DNA from: Synechococcus sp. SynAce01
GTDB lineage: Bacteria > Cyanobacteriota > Cyanobacteriia > PCC-6307 > Cyanobiaceae
Length of the DNA stretch: 64,000 bases
Assembly (NCBI RefSeq): GCF_001885215.1
Contig: NZ_CP018091.1
Coordinates: forward strand, 310,001-374,000
Direction: 5' to 3'
The translations under genes and the position numbers were made by a program. Shown in pieces: positions 8,957 through 17,656 of this stretch (the first letter of the stretch is position 1; each line of letters opens with the position of its first letter). A model generated the notes under the pieces. It had not been told where the DNA came from, did not search any database, and saw only the letters and a program-made list of their open reading frames with translations.

Positions 8957-9757
8957 TTAGTTGGGGGTGCTGCCGACATCCCGCAGGGCACAAGCCAGGC
9001 TGCCGTAGGTGCACTGAGCAATCGGCGGCTCCACGGTCTGAGCCTGGGCAATGTCATTGCGGCGGATGATGCTGGCCCGCAGCATTGAGAGATTGGCCTC
9101 ATAGAACTGCTTGAGCTCGGTGAAGCGCTTGACCGGCTGGCCATAGAAACTGCGGCCAGCGAGGGTGGGGAAGGAGGCCCACTCAGGTGCCAGCTTGGCA
9201 GCCAGTTGCGGGGTCATCACGCCGCGGTCTGCCAGCTCAAGGGCTCCACGGTGGCGGATCAGAAAAATCGCTGCTTGATCCTGCACCTCAGGGCCGAAGC
9301 CACCCAGACCCATCCGACGGGTCACCATGTCCCAGGTGGGTGGCATGAACTGGTAAGCACCGGCAGCTGCACTGGCATACCGGGCCGTGCGCATCACCCG
9401 GTTGGGGTGACGGTCCAAGGAGGACATCAACGAGCCGCCGAACAGGATCCAGTAACCCTGGTCCTGGCCGTTGGCCCAGGTGCCCTCAGCGAAGCGAATC
9501 GTGTTGAGCAGGGCCCGTCGTTCCGGCGTGATCGCGAAGGAGCGGGCCGTGTCGGCGGCTTCGCGCACATCCACCGCGGCCACGGAACGGGGTTCCAGTG
9601 GGGAGGCCATGGGAGCGCTCATGCTGGGACGACGAATCTCCTGCCAGATGGTGGCCTGAGCCGGGGCTGCTGCCCCGATCAACAGAGCGGAGAGGAGGAG
9701 GCGAGCGGGCGGGAAGAAGTTAGGCAAACCGGGGATGTCGTGAGTGGGGAAGAACAA
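8957..9757 (-). CDS. Secreted lambda-endolysin-like (GH104) muramidase-fold protein
   Basis: A 266-residue protein with an N-terminal signal peptide (hydrophobic about residues 18-36, ending APAQA). The domain at about residues 78-225 parallels phage lambda lysozyme R: E91 in RFAEGTW, a GY...FGG block, a DRHP block, GAYQFMPPTW (133-142), and RGALELADRG. Lambda R is a peptidoglycan lytic transglycosylase using that Glu. Export by its own signal and the chromosomal setting point to a cell-wall remodelling role rather than phage lysis. No holin or other phage genes are nearby. The substrate is inferred. Confidence 0.75.
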   Translation of the reverse strand: MFFPTHDIPGLPNFFPPARLLLSALLIGAAAPAQATIWQEIRRPSMSAPMASPLEPRSVAAVDVREAADTARSFAITPERRALLNTIRFAEGTWANGQDQGYWILFGGSLMSSLDRHPNRVMRTARYASAAAGAYQFMPPTWDMVTRRMGLGGFGPEVQDQAAIFLIRHRGALELADRGVMTPQLAAKLAPEWASFPTLAGRSFYGQPVKRFTELKQFYEANLSMLRASIIRRNDIAQAQTVEPPIAQCTYGSLACALRDVGSTPN

Positions 9758-9840
9758 CGCAAGGCATTAGCCACCTCAGAAAGCAGTGACCGCCATGGGA
9801 ATTTGGCGGACTTTGACGCAACAAGAAAACGAAGAAGGTT

Positions 9841-9848
9841 GCGATCGC
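9841..9848. repeat. HIP1 octameric palindrome
   Basis: GCGATCGC, the highly iterated palindrome of many cyanobacteria. Other copies in this window are at 2931-2938 (inside the H+-ATPase gene) and 56321-56328 (inside the class II aldolase gene). Confidence 0.6.
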
Positions 9849-10024
9849 AACCAAATTGCGGCGGGAATTAGTTGGAACGACTGCAGAACAGCTGAGCGAG
9901 AAAACTTTGTGCTTCAGCAGATGAATCGTGAAAGATTTGGATCAGGAACCGTCGGAGAGATGGATGGATACATCGCGGCGGGCTATGTCGTTGGATAACT
10001 TGACAAATACCGGGCCCACAGGTG

Positions 10025-10094
10025 TTCGCATAAGTGACAGTCGCATAAGTGTCTACCGGTTATCAGATGTGGTGTGGGCGTTCGCATCACTGAC
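10025..10094. repeat. Three degenerate TTCGCATAAGTGAC direct repeats
   Basis: Copy 1 at 10025-10038 (TTCGCATAAGTGAC), copy 2 at 10041-10053 (TCGCATAAGTGTC), and a weaker copy 3 at 10081-10094 (TTCGCATCACTGAC). Closely spaced short direct repeats of this kind occur at transposon ends that bind transposase several times, or at regulator-binding sites. No transposase gene remains nearby. Confidence 0.45.
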
Positions 10095-10217
10095 TCAGGC
10101 AAGGATTCTTGTTGATCAGGGCCCCATCTTTCGCGATGATCAGCTCTCCTGATTGAAGCCATGAGCATCGATAGGCATTTCCAGTAAAAGCCTTCCAGTG
10201 CAGCGCTTCTCGGCCAT

Positions 10218-11303
10218 TCAGGCTAGTGCCGAAGCCGCTCTTGCAGCCGCAAAGGCTTCGATCGCCTCAGCCGCCTGCTCCGCCCCATCGCTCACCAGTG
10301 GCGCCCCCCGGGCGGCCAGCAACGGCTGGTCGAGTTGCCAGTCACCGCCCAGCAGTTGGGCCTGGCTCAGCAACCGGTGCGGCCCGCAGCGCTGCAGCTC
10401 CCGCTCCATGACCGCCGCCTCGGCGAAGCCCTGCCGCGCCACCAGATGGACTCCCATCTGATTGGAGAGGGCCTCACAGAAACTGCTGTAGCCCGCCTTG
10501 CCGATCAGCCGCTCGCACAGGGGCATCACCTCCAGCGGCCGCACGTCTGCGGGCAGAACCCGGCCATTCGGTGCGGCTGCAGCCGCTGGATCGGAGCTGA
10601 TGAACCACCAATCGGGCCAGCGTCCAAACAGTTCGGGATCGAGCCGATAGCCGAAGCCACCGAAGGCCAGCAGCACGCAGCGCTGTCGCTGCTGGGGCAG
10701 ATCCAGTTGGCGGCGCAGGATCTGCGGATTCAGCCGTGGCTTCCCGGCGGTGAGTCCCACCCGCGTCTCCGGCAGCCGCCAGTCCATGGCCAGCGAAAAC
10801 GGGCAGCGGATCAGACCATCACCCCGGCGGTACAGATCCCGGCAACGCTCCGCCCAGGCCAGGAACGCACCGCCCATCGGGGCGTAGATGTCGTCCCAGC
10901 CGAAGTTGCCCATCCAGAGCAACGGCAGCCCGGTGGCTTCCGCCAGCCGGGCTGCGGCAGGGGGAACATCGCCCAGCAGCAGCGCAGGGCCGCCCTGGGC
11001 CGCCAACCAGGCCGCCTCGGTGCTGATCTGCCCAGGCAGGCGCTGCTCCAGGGCCGCAAGGGCCGCGAGTGTGGCCGGCCCGTCCACTCCGAGAGCATCA
11101 GCCTGCACAGCGCCCACATCCCAGCCACAGGGGCGGTGCTCAAAGGGAGTGGCCCCGAAGGCGCCGGCGAGAAAGGAGGTGGGCAGGGAGCTGGAGATCA
11201 CCAGCCGCCAGGAGGGTTGGCGTGCCGCCAGGGCCAGCAGCACCGAAGCCACCCGCGACCCATGGCCAAAGCCGTGGCCGCTGACGCAGGCATAGATCAG
11301 CAC
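10218..11303 (-). CDS. Glycosyltransferase-like protein (GT28/MurG-fold)
   Basis: A 361-residue protein beginning MLIYACVSGHGFGHGSR. That glycine/histidine loop is typical of the N-terminal domain of GT28-like nucleotide-sugar transferases and of the N-terminal half of plant L-arabinokinase. A C-terminal donor-binding region holds GKAGYSSFCEAL. Donor and acceptor are unknown. GTG 11303 is the start; it overlaps the stop of the upstream phosphoesterase by 7 bp, so the two are probably one operon and translationally coupled. Confidence 0.7.
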   Translation of the reverse strand: MLIYACVSGHGFGHGSRVASVLLALAARQPSWRLVISSSLPTSFLAGAFGATPFEHRPCGWDVGAVQADALGVDGPATLAALAALEQRLPGQISTEAAWLAAQGGPALLLGDVPPAAARLAEATGLPLLWMGNFGWDDIYAPMGGAFLAWAERCRDLYRRGDGLIRCPFSLAMDWRLPETRVGLTAGKPRLNPQILRRQLDLPQQRQRCVLLAFGGFGYRLDPELFGRWPDWWFISSDPAAAAAPNGRVLPADVRPLEVMPLCERLIGKAGYSSFCEALSNQMGVHLVARQGFAEAAVMERELQRCGPHRLLSQAQLLGGDWQLDQPLLAARGAPLVSDGAEQAAEAIEAFAAARAASALA

Positions 11304-12148
11304 GTCACGGCAAGGGGTTGCTCCACCAACGTCTGTTCATAGAGCAGGCGACCTTCCGGGCTGTACCAGCGGTGGCTGGCGTGAACCAGCCGGTGGCCGT
11401 CAAGTTCGGCCCAGGAGAAATGGCGCAGTTCCCGCCCCTCACCGTCGATGCCGTGGCGCGGCACACAGGCCGCATTGAGATAGGCGGTGCCGCGGCGATC
11501 AACCAGAAAGCTGCGGCGTTCGCCGCTGCCACGCATCAGGCGGTGGTGCATATGACCGAAAACCACCAGCGGCAGGGGGCGCTGGCGCTGGATGCGCTCG
11601 ATCGCCATCGCCAGGTCCATGTCGCCCCAGTCGCAGGCGGGAGGTTTCCAATCCCGGCCGCAGGGGTCGCGGGCCTCGCTGCCCAGGCCCGTGGGGCCTG
11701 AATGGGCCAGCAGCACGAGGGGGCGCTCTGGATCGGCAGCCAGGGCGGCCGCCGTGATCCGATCGGCCGATTCCCGCGAGGAGACCGGCCCCCACAGCGC
11801 CTTCACCCCCATGGAAAGGTGATAGCCGCCGCCGGCGCTGGCTGGGCGCCCGCCCACCACCGAGAGTCCAGCTGGCTCAAGGTCGCAGCGGCGCCAGCCG
11901 CAATGGCGCTCACCGAGTAGGTCGATCTGGCGCTGGAGCTTGCGGCCGCTGTCGTCTTTGCCGGTGTCGTGGTTGCCGAGAATGCAGGCGAGTGGCTGAT
12001 CGAGCGAGGCGAGGCTGGTGGCGATCCGCTCCTGGCCATCACTGAGATCGCCGACCACCAGAAAGGCATCGGGCGCCAGGATGCGCAGCAGGGCCACGTC
12101 GCTGCGATCCCACTGCCCGTGCAGATCCCCGGCAATGGCGATGCGTAT
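11297..12148 (-). CDS. Cyanobacterial metallophosphoesterase (TIGR04168-like) with non-ATG start
   Basis: Calcineurin-like phosphoesterase with DLHGQWD, VVGDLSDG, LGNHDTGKD and FGHMHHRL as metal-binding motifs. The first canonical start codon is GTG 12097, but this would remove the essential GDLHG motif. The frame is open upstream to a TAG at 12169-12167 and reads IRIAIAGDLHG; at the place where relatives carry the initiator methionine the codon is ATA (12148-12146). A GGGAG lies at 12167-12163, 14 nt before it. Either ATA is used as a weak start or the start has been lost by a G-to-A change. It precedes the glycosyltransferase and is divergent from nadA. Confidence 0.75.
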   Translation of the reverse strand: MRIAIAGDLHGQWDRSDVALLRILAPDAFLVVGDLSDGQERIATSLASLDQPLACILGNHDTGKDDSGRKLQRQIDLLGERHCGWRRCDLEPAGLSVVGGRPASAGGGYHLSMGVKALWGPVSSRESADRITAAALAADPERPLVLLAHSGPTGLGSEARDPCGRDWKPPACDWGDMDLAMAIERIQRQRPLPLVVFGHMHHRLMRGSGERRSFLVDRRGTAYLNAACVPRHGIDGEGRELRHFSWAELDGHRLVHASHRWYSPEGRLLYEQTLVEQPLAVTC

Positions 12149-12191
12149 CTGCGCCGTGTCGACTCCCTAGGCTGGGAGCATCCTGCCGCAA

Positions 12192-13202
12192 ATGAGGCTC
12201 CGGTTGGTTTTCGCGGCCTCTGAGACTCGCTTCCCTTCTCCCACCACCACCGCTGCCGGCTCAGGCTCCGCTCCAAGCCACGCGGCCCTGCCGGGGGCCA
12301 TCGACGCCCTGAAGCGCCGGCGGAACGCCGTGATCCTGGCGCACTACTACCAGAGCCCCGAAATCCAGGACGTGGCCGATTTCATCGGCGATTCCCTGGA
12401 GCTCTCCCGACAGGCGGCTGCAACGGACGCCGAGGTGATCGTCTTCTGTGGCGTTCACTTCATGGCCGAAACCGCCAAGATCCTCAGCCCCGCCAAAATG
12501 GTGCTGCTGCCGGATCTGGAGGCGGGCTGTTCCCTGGCTGACGCCTGCCCCGCCGACGCCTTCGCCGCCTTCCGCGCCGAGCACCCAGACCACCTGGTGG
12601 TGAGCTACATCAACTGCTCGGCGGCGGTGAAAGCCCAGAGCGACCTGATCTGCACCAGCAGCAACGCCGTGCGCCTAGTGCAGCAGCTGCCAGCCGAGCG
12701 GCCGATCCTGTTCGCCCCCGACCAGAACCTGGGTCGCTGGGTGGCCCAACAGAGTGGGCGTGAACTCACCCTCTGGCCCGGCAGCTGCATCGTGCACGAA
12801 ACCTTCAGCGAGGAGGCCGTGCTGCGGCTGAAGCTGGAGCACCCACAGGCCGAAGTGATCGCCCATCCGGAATGCCAGCCCAACCTGCTCGATCTCGCCG
12901 ACTTCATCGGCTCCACCAGCAAGCTGCTGGCCCGCGCGGCCGCCAGCCCGGCCCCCGGTTTCATCGTGCTCACCGAGCCCGGCATCCTGCACCAGATGCG
13001 GCGCCAGGTGCCGGCCAAGAGTTTTTATGAGGTGCCGGGTCTCGACGGCTGCAGTTGCAACGCCTGCCCCTACATGCGGCTGAACACGCTGGAGAAGCTC
13101 TGGCATTGCCTCGAGACGATGGCCCCGGCGATCGAGCTCGACGAAGCCATGCGGCTGAAGGCCCTGGCGCCGATCCAGCGGATGCTGGAACTGAGCGTCT
13201 GA
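12192..13202 (+). CDS. nadA: Quinolinate synthase A
   Basis: A 336-residue enzyme that condenses iminoaspartate with dihydroxyacetone phosphate to quinolinate in NAD synthesis. Seen are [20 protein letters not shown] (residues 50-69), the cluster cysteine in AGCSLA (C113), HPEC (C228) and the C-terminal CSCNACPYM (287-295), which together would hold the 4Fe-4S cluster. The first 30 residues are low-complexity and poorly conserved, so a start a little downstream cannot be excluded. It is divergent from the phosphoesterase at 12148. Confidence 0.95.
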   Translation: MRLRLVFAASETRFPSPTTTAAGSGSAPSHAALPGAIDALKRRRNAVILAHYYQSPEIQDVADFIGDSLELSRQAAATDAEVIVFCGVHFMAETAKILSPAKMVLLPDLEAGCSLADACPADAFAAFRAEHPDHLVVSYINCSAAVKAQSDLICTSSNAVRLVQQLPAERPILFAPDQNLGRWVAQQSGRELTLWPGSCIVHETFSEEAVLRLKLEHPQAEVIAHPECQPNLLDLADFIGSTSKLLARAAASPAPGFIVLTEPGILHQMRRQVPAKSFYEVPGLDGCSCNACPYMRLNTLEKLWHCLETMAPAIELDEAMRLKALAPIQRMLELSV

Positions 13203-13233
13203 GCTGGATCGCGTTCCTCAGCGCAGGTCCGCC

Positions 13234-14319
13234 TCAGTAGCTGTAGTTCGCCACAAACAGCGAGCCTGCATCATCTGTGGGTTCCGAGCCCGGCACATAA
13301 ACGCCGCGGGCAGCGGCGCCGTTGGCCCTGGCGCGGGCCAGCAGGGCCGCCTGACCCGCCGCCAGATCGTGGCCCTTCCACTGGCTGAGGCATGAATGCT
13401 GCAGGGCACGGCCGTAGGAGAACCCCAGGTGCCAGGGGGCGCCAGCAGCGGCCGCATTGATGGCGGAGAGGTACACACTGGCCTCCTCCTCGCCCAGTCC
13501 GCCCGAGAGAAACAGGATCGCCGGCACGGCGGGGGGCACGCTGCGCTTGAGGGTGCGCAGGCTGAAATCGGCCACCTGCTCGGAGCTGGGGCGCTCGGTG
13601 CAGTCGGCGCCGGGGAGGGTCATCGAGGGCTTGAGCAGGGTGCCCTCCAGGAACACTCCGTTGAGCCCGAGGGCTTCATAAACCGTGCGCAGTACCCATT
13701 CCTGCAGGGCGGCGGTGGTGAGGATGTCGTGGTCGCCATCCATCAGGATCTCCGGCTCCACGATCGGCACCAGGCCCTCGTCCTGGACGGTGCGGGCATA
13801 GCGAGCGAGCCCCCAGGCGTTCTCACGCACGCACAGCTCCGACGGGCAGCCATCGGCTGAGATGCGCAGCACCGCCCGCCATTTGGCAAAGCGGGCGCCG
13901 CGGGCATAGGCGCTCGCGGCCCGCTCCCGCAGACCCTTAAGCCCGGTGCACCAGCTTTCGCCGGGCAGGCCACCGGCCAGGGGCTCCACGCCCAGATCCA
14001 GCTTGATGCCGGCGATCAGGCCCTGCTGCTTGAAACAATCGAGGATCGAGGCGCCCGCTTGGCTGGAGCTGGCGGCAGCCTGCTGGAACAGGGTTTCCTC
14101 GTAGAGGATCACGCCACTGATCCATTCGCCGAGGCCAGGGGCGGTGGCCAGCAGAGTGCGATAAGCGCGGCGGTGCTCCTCACTGTTCTCCAGTCCAATC
14201 GCCGCAAAGCGCTTGCCGATCGTGCCGGTGGATTCATCGGCCGCCAGCAGACCACTGCCAGGCCGGGAGAGGGCGGCGGCCGTGGCCTCCAGCTCCTCGC
14301 GATAGGTGTCGAGTGCCAT
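13234..14319 (-). CDS. Fructose-bisphosphate aldolase class I
   Basis: A 361-residue Schiff-base aldolase that reversibly cleaves fructose-1,6-bisphosphate. The family start TYREELEATAAALSRPGSGLLAADESTGTIGKR is clear, with the VPIVEPEIL block (Glu pair) and LEGTLLKPSM carrying the catalytic lysine. A class II aldolase gene lies at 55751, so the cell has both mechanistic types. It is divergent from the MBL exonuclease gene and converges with nadA. Confidence 0.95.
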   Translation of the reverse strand: MALDTYREELEATAAALSRPGSGLLAADESTGTIGKRFAAIGLENSEEHRRAYRTLLATAPGLGEWISGVILYEETLFQQAAASSSQAGASILDCFKQQGLIAGIKLDLGVEPLAGGLPGESWCTGLKGLRERAASAYARGARFAKWRAVLRISADGCPSELCVRENAWGLARYARTVQDEGLVPIVEPEILMDGDHDILTTAALQEWVLRTVYEALGLNGVFLEGTLLKPSMTLPGADCTERPSSEQVADFSLRTLKRSVPPAVPAILFLSGGLGEEEASVYLSAINAAAAGAPWHLGFSYGRALQHSCLSQWKGHDLAAGQAALLARARANGAAARGVYVPGSEPTDDAGSLFVANYSY

Positions 14320-14378
14320 GGGGCCAGCGGCGATGCGGGATCCATGGCTAACTGGGAAGGGTCGTCACCGTCAACGCC

Positions 14379-15425
14379 ATGGCCCTGCCCCGCGACGGCC
14401 TGATCCAGCTCAGCCCGCAGGGGCTGTATTGCCCGGCGGCAGACGCCTGGATCGACCCCTGGCGGCCGGTGCCCCGGGCCCTGATCACCCACGGCCACGC
14501 CGACCATGCACGCCCCGGCAGTGGCGCCTATTGGGCCGTGGCCAGCGGCGAAGGCGTGCTGCGCCAGCGGCTGGGCCAGGCGATCGCGCTCACAGCCATG
14601 GACTACGGCCAGGAGCTGAAGCTGGGTGACGCCACCCTGTCGTTCCACAGCGCCGGCCATGTGCTGGGCTCCGCCCAGATCCGCCTCAGCGCCGGTTCAG
14701 AAACCTGGCTGATCAGCGGCGACTACAAACGGGATGACGACCCCAGCTGCGCGCCGTTCGAGCCGGTGCGCGCCGATGTGTTGATCACCGAGGCCACCTT
14801 TGGCCTACCGATCTACCGCTGGCAGCCGGGCCGAGAGGTGGCCGCCGAGATCCTGAGCTGGTGGCGGGCCGCCCCGGAGCGGCCATCGCTGCTGTTCGCC
14901 TATGCCTTTGGCAAGGCGCAGCGGCTGCTGGCGGAACTGGCGGCGCTGGGAGTGCAAGAGGAGGTGCTGCTGCATGGCGCCGTGCAGACCCTGATGGCCC
15001 CCTACCGATCCCAGGGCATCGTGCTGCAACCGACGCGACCCGTTAGTGAGCTGCCAAGAAGTGAATCACTGGCAGGCCGGCTGGTGATTGCGCCGCCCTC
15101 AGCCCACCGCTCGGTGTGGATGAAACGCTTCAAGGCGCCCCAGACGGCCTTCGTGAGCGGCTGGATGGCCGTACGTGGCGCCCGGCGGCGGCGCGGCTAC
15201 GAGCGCGGCTTCACCCTCAGCGATCACGCCGACTGGAACGGCCTGCTGCGCAGCGTGCGCGATTCAGGCGCCCGCCAGGTGTATGTGACCCACGGCAACA
15301 GCGACGGCCTGGCCCGCTATCTGCGCGAACAGGAAGGGATCGATGCGGAACCCCTGCAGGGGGGCTTTGAAGCGGAGCGCTCAGACGAAGACAGGGTTGC
15401 CGCTGGCGTCGAACCATTGGGCTGA
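14379..15425 (+). CDS. Ligase-associated MBL-fold DNA exonuclease
   Basis: A 348-residue metallo-beta-lactamase-fold nuclease of the group that travels with ATP-dependent ligase and Lhr-type helicase (TIGR04122-like). It has the THGHADH metal motif (residues 37-43), FHSAGHVLGSAQ, SGDYKRDDDP, and a C-terminal beta-CASP-like part ending in LSDHADW and VTHGN. It probably trims DNA ends during repair. In many bacteria the ligase gene follows directly; here about 7.5 kb of AT-rich sequence intervenes before the ligase at 22996. Confidence 0.85.
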   Translation: MALPRDGLIQLSPQGLYCPAADAWIDPWRPVPRALITHGHADHARPGSGAYWAVASGEGVLRQRLGQAIALTAMDYGQELKLGDATLSFHSAGHVLGSAQIRLSAGSETWLISGDYKRDDDPSCAPFEPVRADVLITEATFGLPIYRWQPGREVAAEILSWWRAAPERPSLLFAYAFGKAQRLLAELAALGVQEEVLLHGAVQTLMAPYRSQGIVLQPTRPVSELPRSESLAGRLVIAPPSAHRSVWMKRFKAPQTAFVSGWMAVRGARRRRGYERGFTLSDHADWNGLLRSVRDSGARQVYVTHGNSDGLARYLREQEGIDAEPLQGGFEAERSDEDRVAAGVEPLG

Positions 15426-15710
15426 ATCCAAATCATTTTCAAAATCACTGGTTCCTAAGACGAACAGCCCTGCCGGCTCTCAAAGGCTGGAGTTGCCAAA
15501 GGGGCAAAGATGAGGCCTGCACGGTTGTCCGCACTCTCCGCTCCAATCCGAGAAGCGCGCATTCGCTATAGCAACGGACCAGCTCGCGATATCAGAGCGG
15601 AGAAACAAAAAACCAAAACGTGATCCAAAGACGATCTAATATAGAATCACAGCTATTTATAGCGACACGACACACTCTCCAAAACAGCTGGTCCAGCGGG
15701 AAAGTATTCA

Positions 15711-17132
15711 ATGCTCAGAAATAATTCAAAGCGGCTTTCATTCGCCTTTGTTGCATTTTAAAGCCTTACCGCCTTGCCAGCCCGGGCTCAAGCCAAACCG
15801 GCCGCTGTCAACGTCAAGCAGATCGCAAAGGAGGCTTTTATCGATGGCTTTCCGATGGTGATGAACTATACCATATTCTACGAGTATTTCATCAACAGAT
15901 CTGGAGCCGAATACAAAGCACCTTTAAACCATCTCTACAACACAGCTCGCGCCTACACCCCGAAAGACACTGCGATTGCTACACCCAATAGCGATACGCC
16001 CTATTCATCCTTTGGGATGTATTTACGCGCAGAACCATTTGCTATCTGCAATCCAAGGATTGAAGAATCACGCTACTTCTCCGTGCAACTCGTTGACATT
16101 TACACGTTCAACTATGGGTACATCGACAGTCGCACAACAGACAACAGTGCCGCGCGTAACACGATTGCAGGTCCGAACTGGACGGGAGAAAAGCCTGATG
16201 GAATCGGCAAGCTGTTCCGCAGTGAAACTGACTTCTCCATCGCCATCATCTGAACTCAGTTGATTGATTCTGCCGATCTCGAAAATGTTGTAAAAATCCA
16301 ATCAGTCTACCGGGCCTTAACACTCTCCAAGTTTCAGAACAAGCCATCACCACCAACCGCACCAGCCATCGCCTGGCCCGCGATCAACAAGGAGCTGGCT
16401 GACACCAATCCCTTCACCTACCTGAATTTCGTTTTGGGCTTCGCCCCAGCCACAGGGCCAGCCGCCGTGGAAATTCCCATGCGCAAGCGCTTGGCCAACA
16501 TCGGCATAGAAGCGGGCAAGCCGTTCTCCCTTGATGCACGTTCACCCCAGCAGAAGGCTGAATTCACCATGGGAATGACGAGTGGTCTGGAGGCAATCAA
16601 GGCAACCACCGGCGCCCTTGGCAAGGATGAAAATGGTTGGCACGTAGCCACAAACGGCTTCGGTGATCGCAAGACCTATGCGGGCAACTTCTCACTCCGT
16701 GCTGCCGCCGCCATGGCGGGCATCTATGGCAATGATGCTGTTGAAGTGTTGTATCCATTGCTGGCCACCGATGGAGACGGAAAGAAAGCCGATACCAGCA
16801 CCAACCGCTACACACTCACCTTCACGGCCGATCAGCTGCCACCCGTCAATGCGTTCTGGTCCGTCACCATGTACGACGGAAAGACGCAGTTACTGATCGA
16901 CAACCCGATCAACCGGTATCTGATCAACTCGCCGATGCTGCCCAAGCTGAAAAAGAACATCGACGGCTCACTCACCATCCACATCCAGAAAGATTCACCG
17001 GGCAAGGCAGGGGAAGCCAACTGGCTGCCAGCCCCCAATGGCCCGATCTATTTGGTCATGCGGCTCTACTGGCCCAAAGAATCGGCCCTGAAGGGATCCT
17101 GGCAACCGCCAGCCTTGCAGCGGGTCGAGTGA
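15711..17132 (+). pseudogene. DUF1254/DUF1214 exported protein, two in-frame stops
   Basis: A single frame from ATG 15711 to the stop at 17132 encodes a signal peptide (MLRNNSKRLSFAFVAF, then SLTALPARAQA after the stop), a DUF1254 domain (about 15830-16350) and a C-terminal DUF1214 domain (TFTADQLPPVNAFWSVTMYD onward). It is cut by TAA at 15759-15761 inside the signal peptide and by TGA at 16251-16253, where relatives have Arg in a YRTQL-like block; CGA to TGA would explain it. No frameshift is needed. The function of this family is poorly known. Restart at TTG 15774 would give a protein without a signal peptide. Confidence 0.75.
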
Positions 17133-17656
17133 ATCCGGTCAAAGCCATGGCCCGTCGGTTGCCGGTCTCAGCCTCGTTGGAAACATCCAAGTGGTCACGG
17201 AGCTTCCTCTGACAGAGCGACGTAGTCGGTGAGTAAATGCGGCTCCCACAATACAGGGCAGCGAGTGAAGATCCCATAGCCTATCAATTAGAATTAGCTA
17301 TTTTGCGAATCGAGAATATGTACCACAATCTATTCTTCACAGTCGATCGATCTGAACGACCAAGGCCCGCGGGCTTATCGTTGATGGGCCGTTGCAAGAG
17401 ACAGACCCTCCCTGCCGCCCCTCAATTGAAAACAACAAGAAGAGCAAGATTAAAGCGATAGGCAGCAAAATTCAAATCAAGAAGAACGAGCTACACCGAT
17501 TCATGTTTACCAGAAAGAATTAACAACTTTTCAGTCATTCCGATAACTTAACTCCATGATCAACAATGCCAATCAAAGCCAGTCGCACGGCAGGCTCTTG
17601 GCATCACAATTCAGCATAGATCGAGGCTAAGATAACTGATCGAAGAATTAAAGAAG
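17133..17656. other. AT-rich intergenic region
   Basis: This is 524 bases between the DUF1254 remnant and the orange carotenoid protein gene. I see no supported gene. The last part presumably carries the ocp promoter, but no convincing -35/-10 pair was identified. Confidence 0.5.

Larger units (their letters stand above)
9758..10217. other. Intergenic region with HIP1 site and degenerate direct repeats
   Basis: About 460 bases with no supported gene. It contains the HIP1 octamer GCGATCGC at 9841-9848 and three related copies of TTCGCATAAGTGAC described separately. A few short open frames have no recognisable product. Confidence 0.5.

Noticed and set aside
9786-9998. Short open frames in the intergenic region after the GH104 gene
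   Set aside because: No ribosome binding site or recognisable composition; overlapping alternatives on both strands.
17237-17461. 75-codon frame between the DUF1254 remnant and ocp
   Set aside because: No start signal or recognisable features; composition like the surrounding non-coding DNA.
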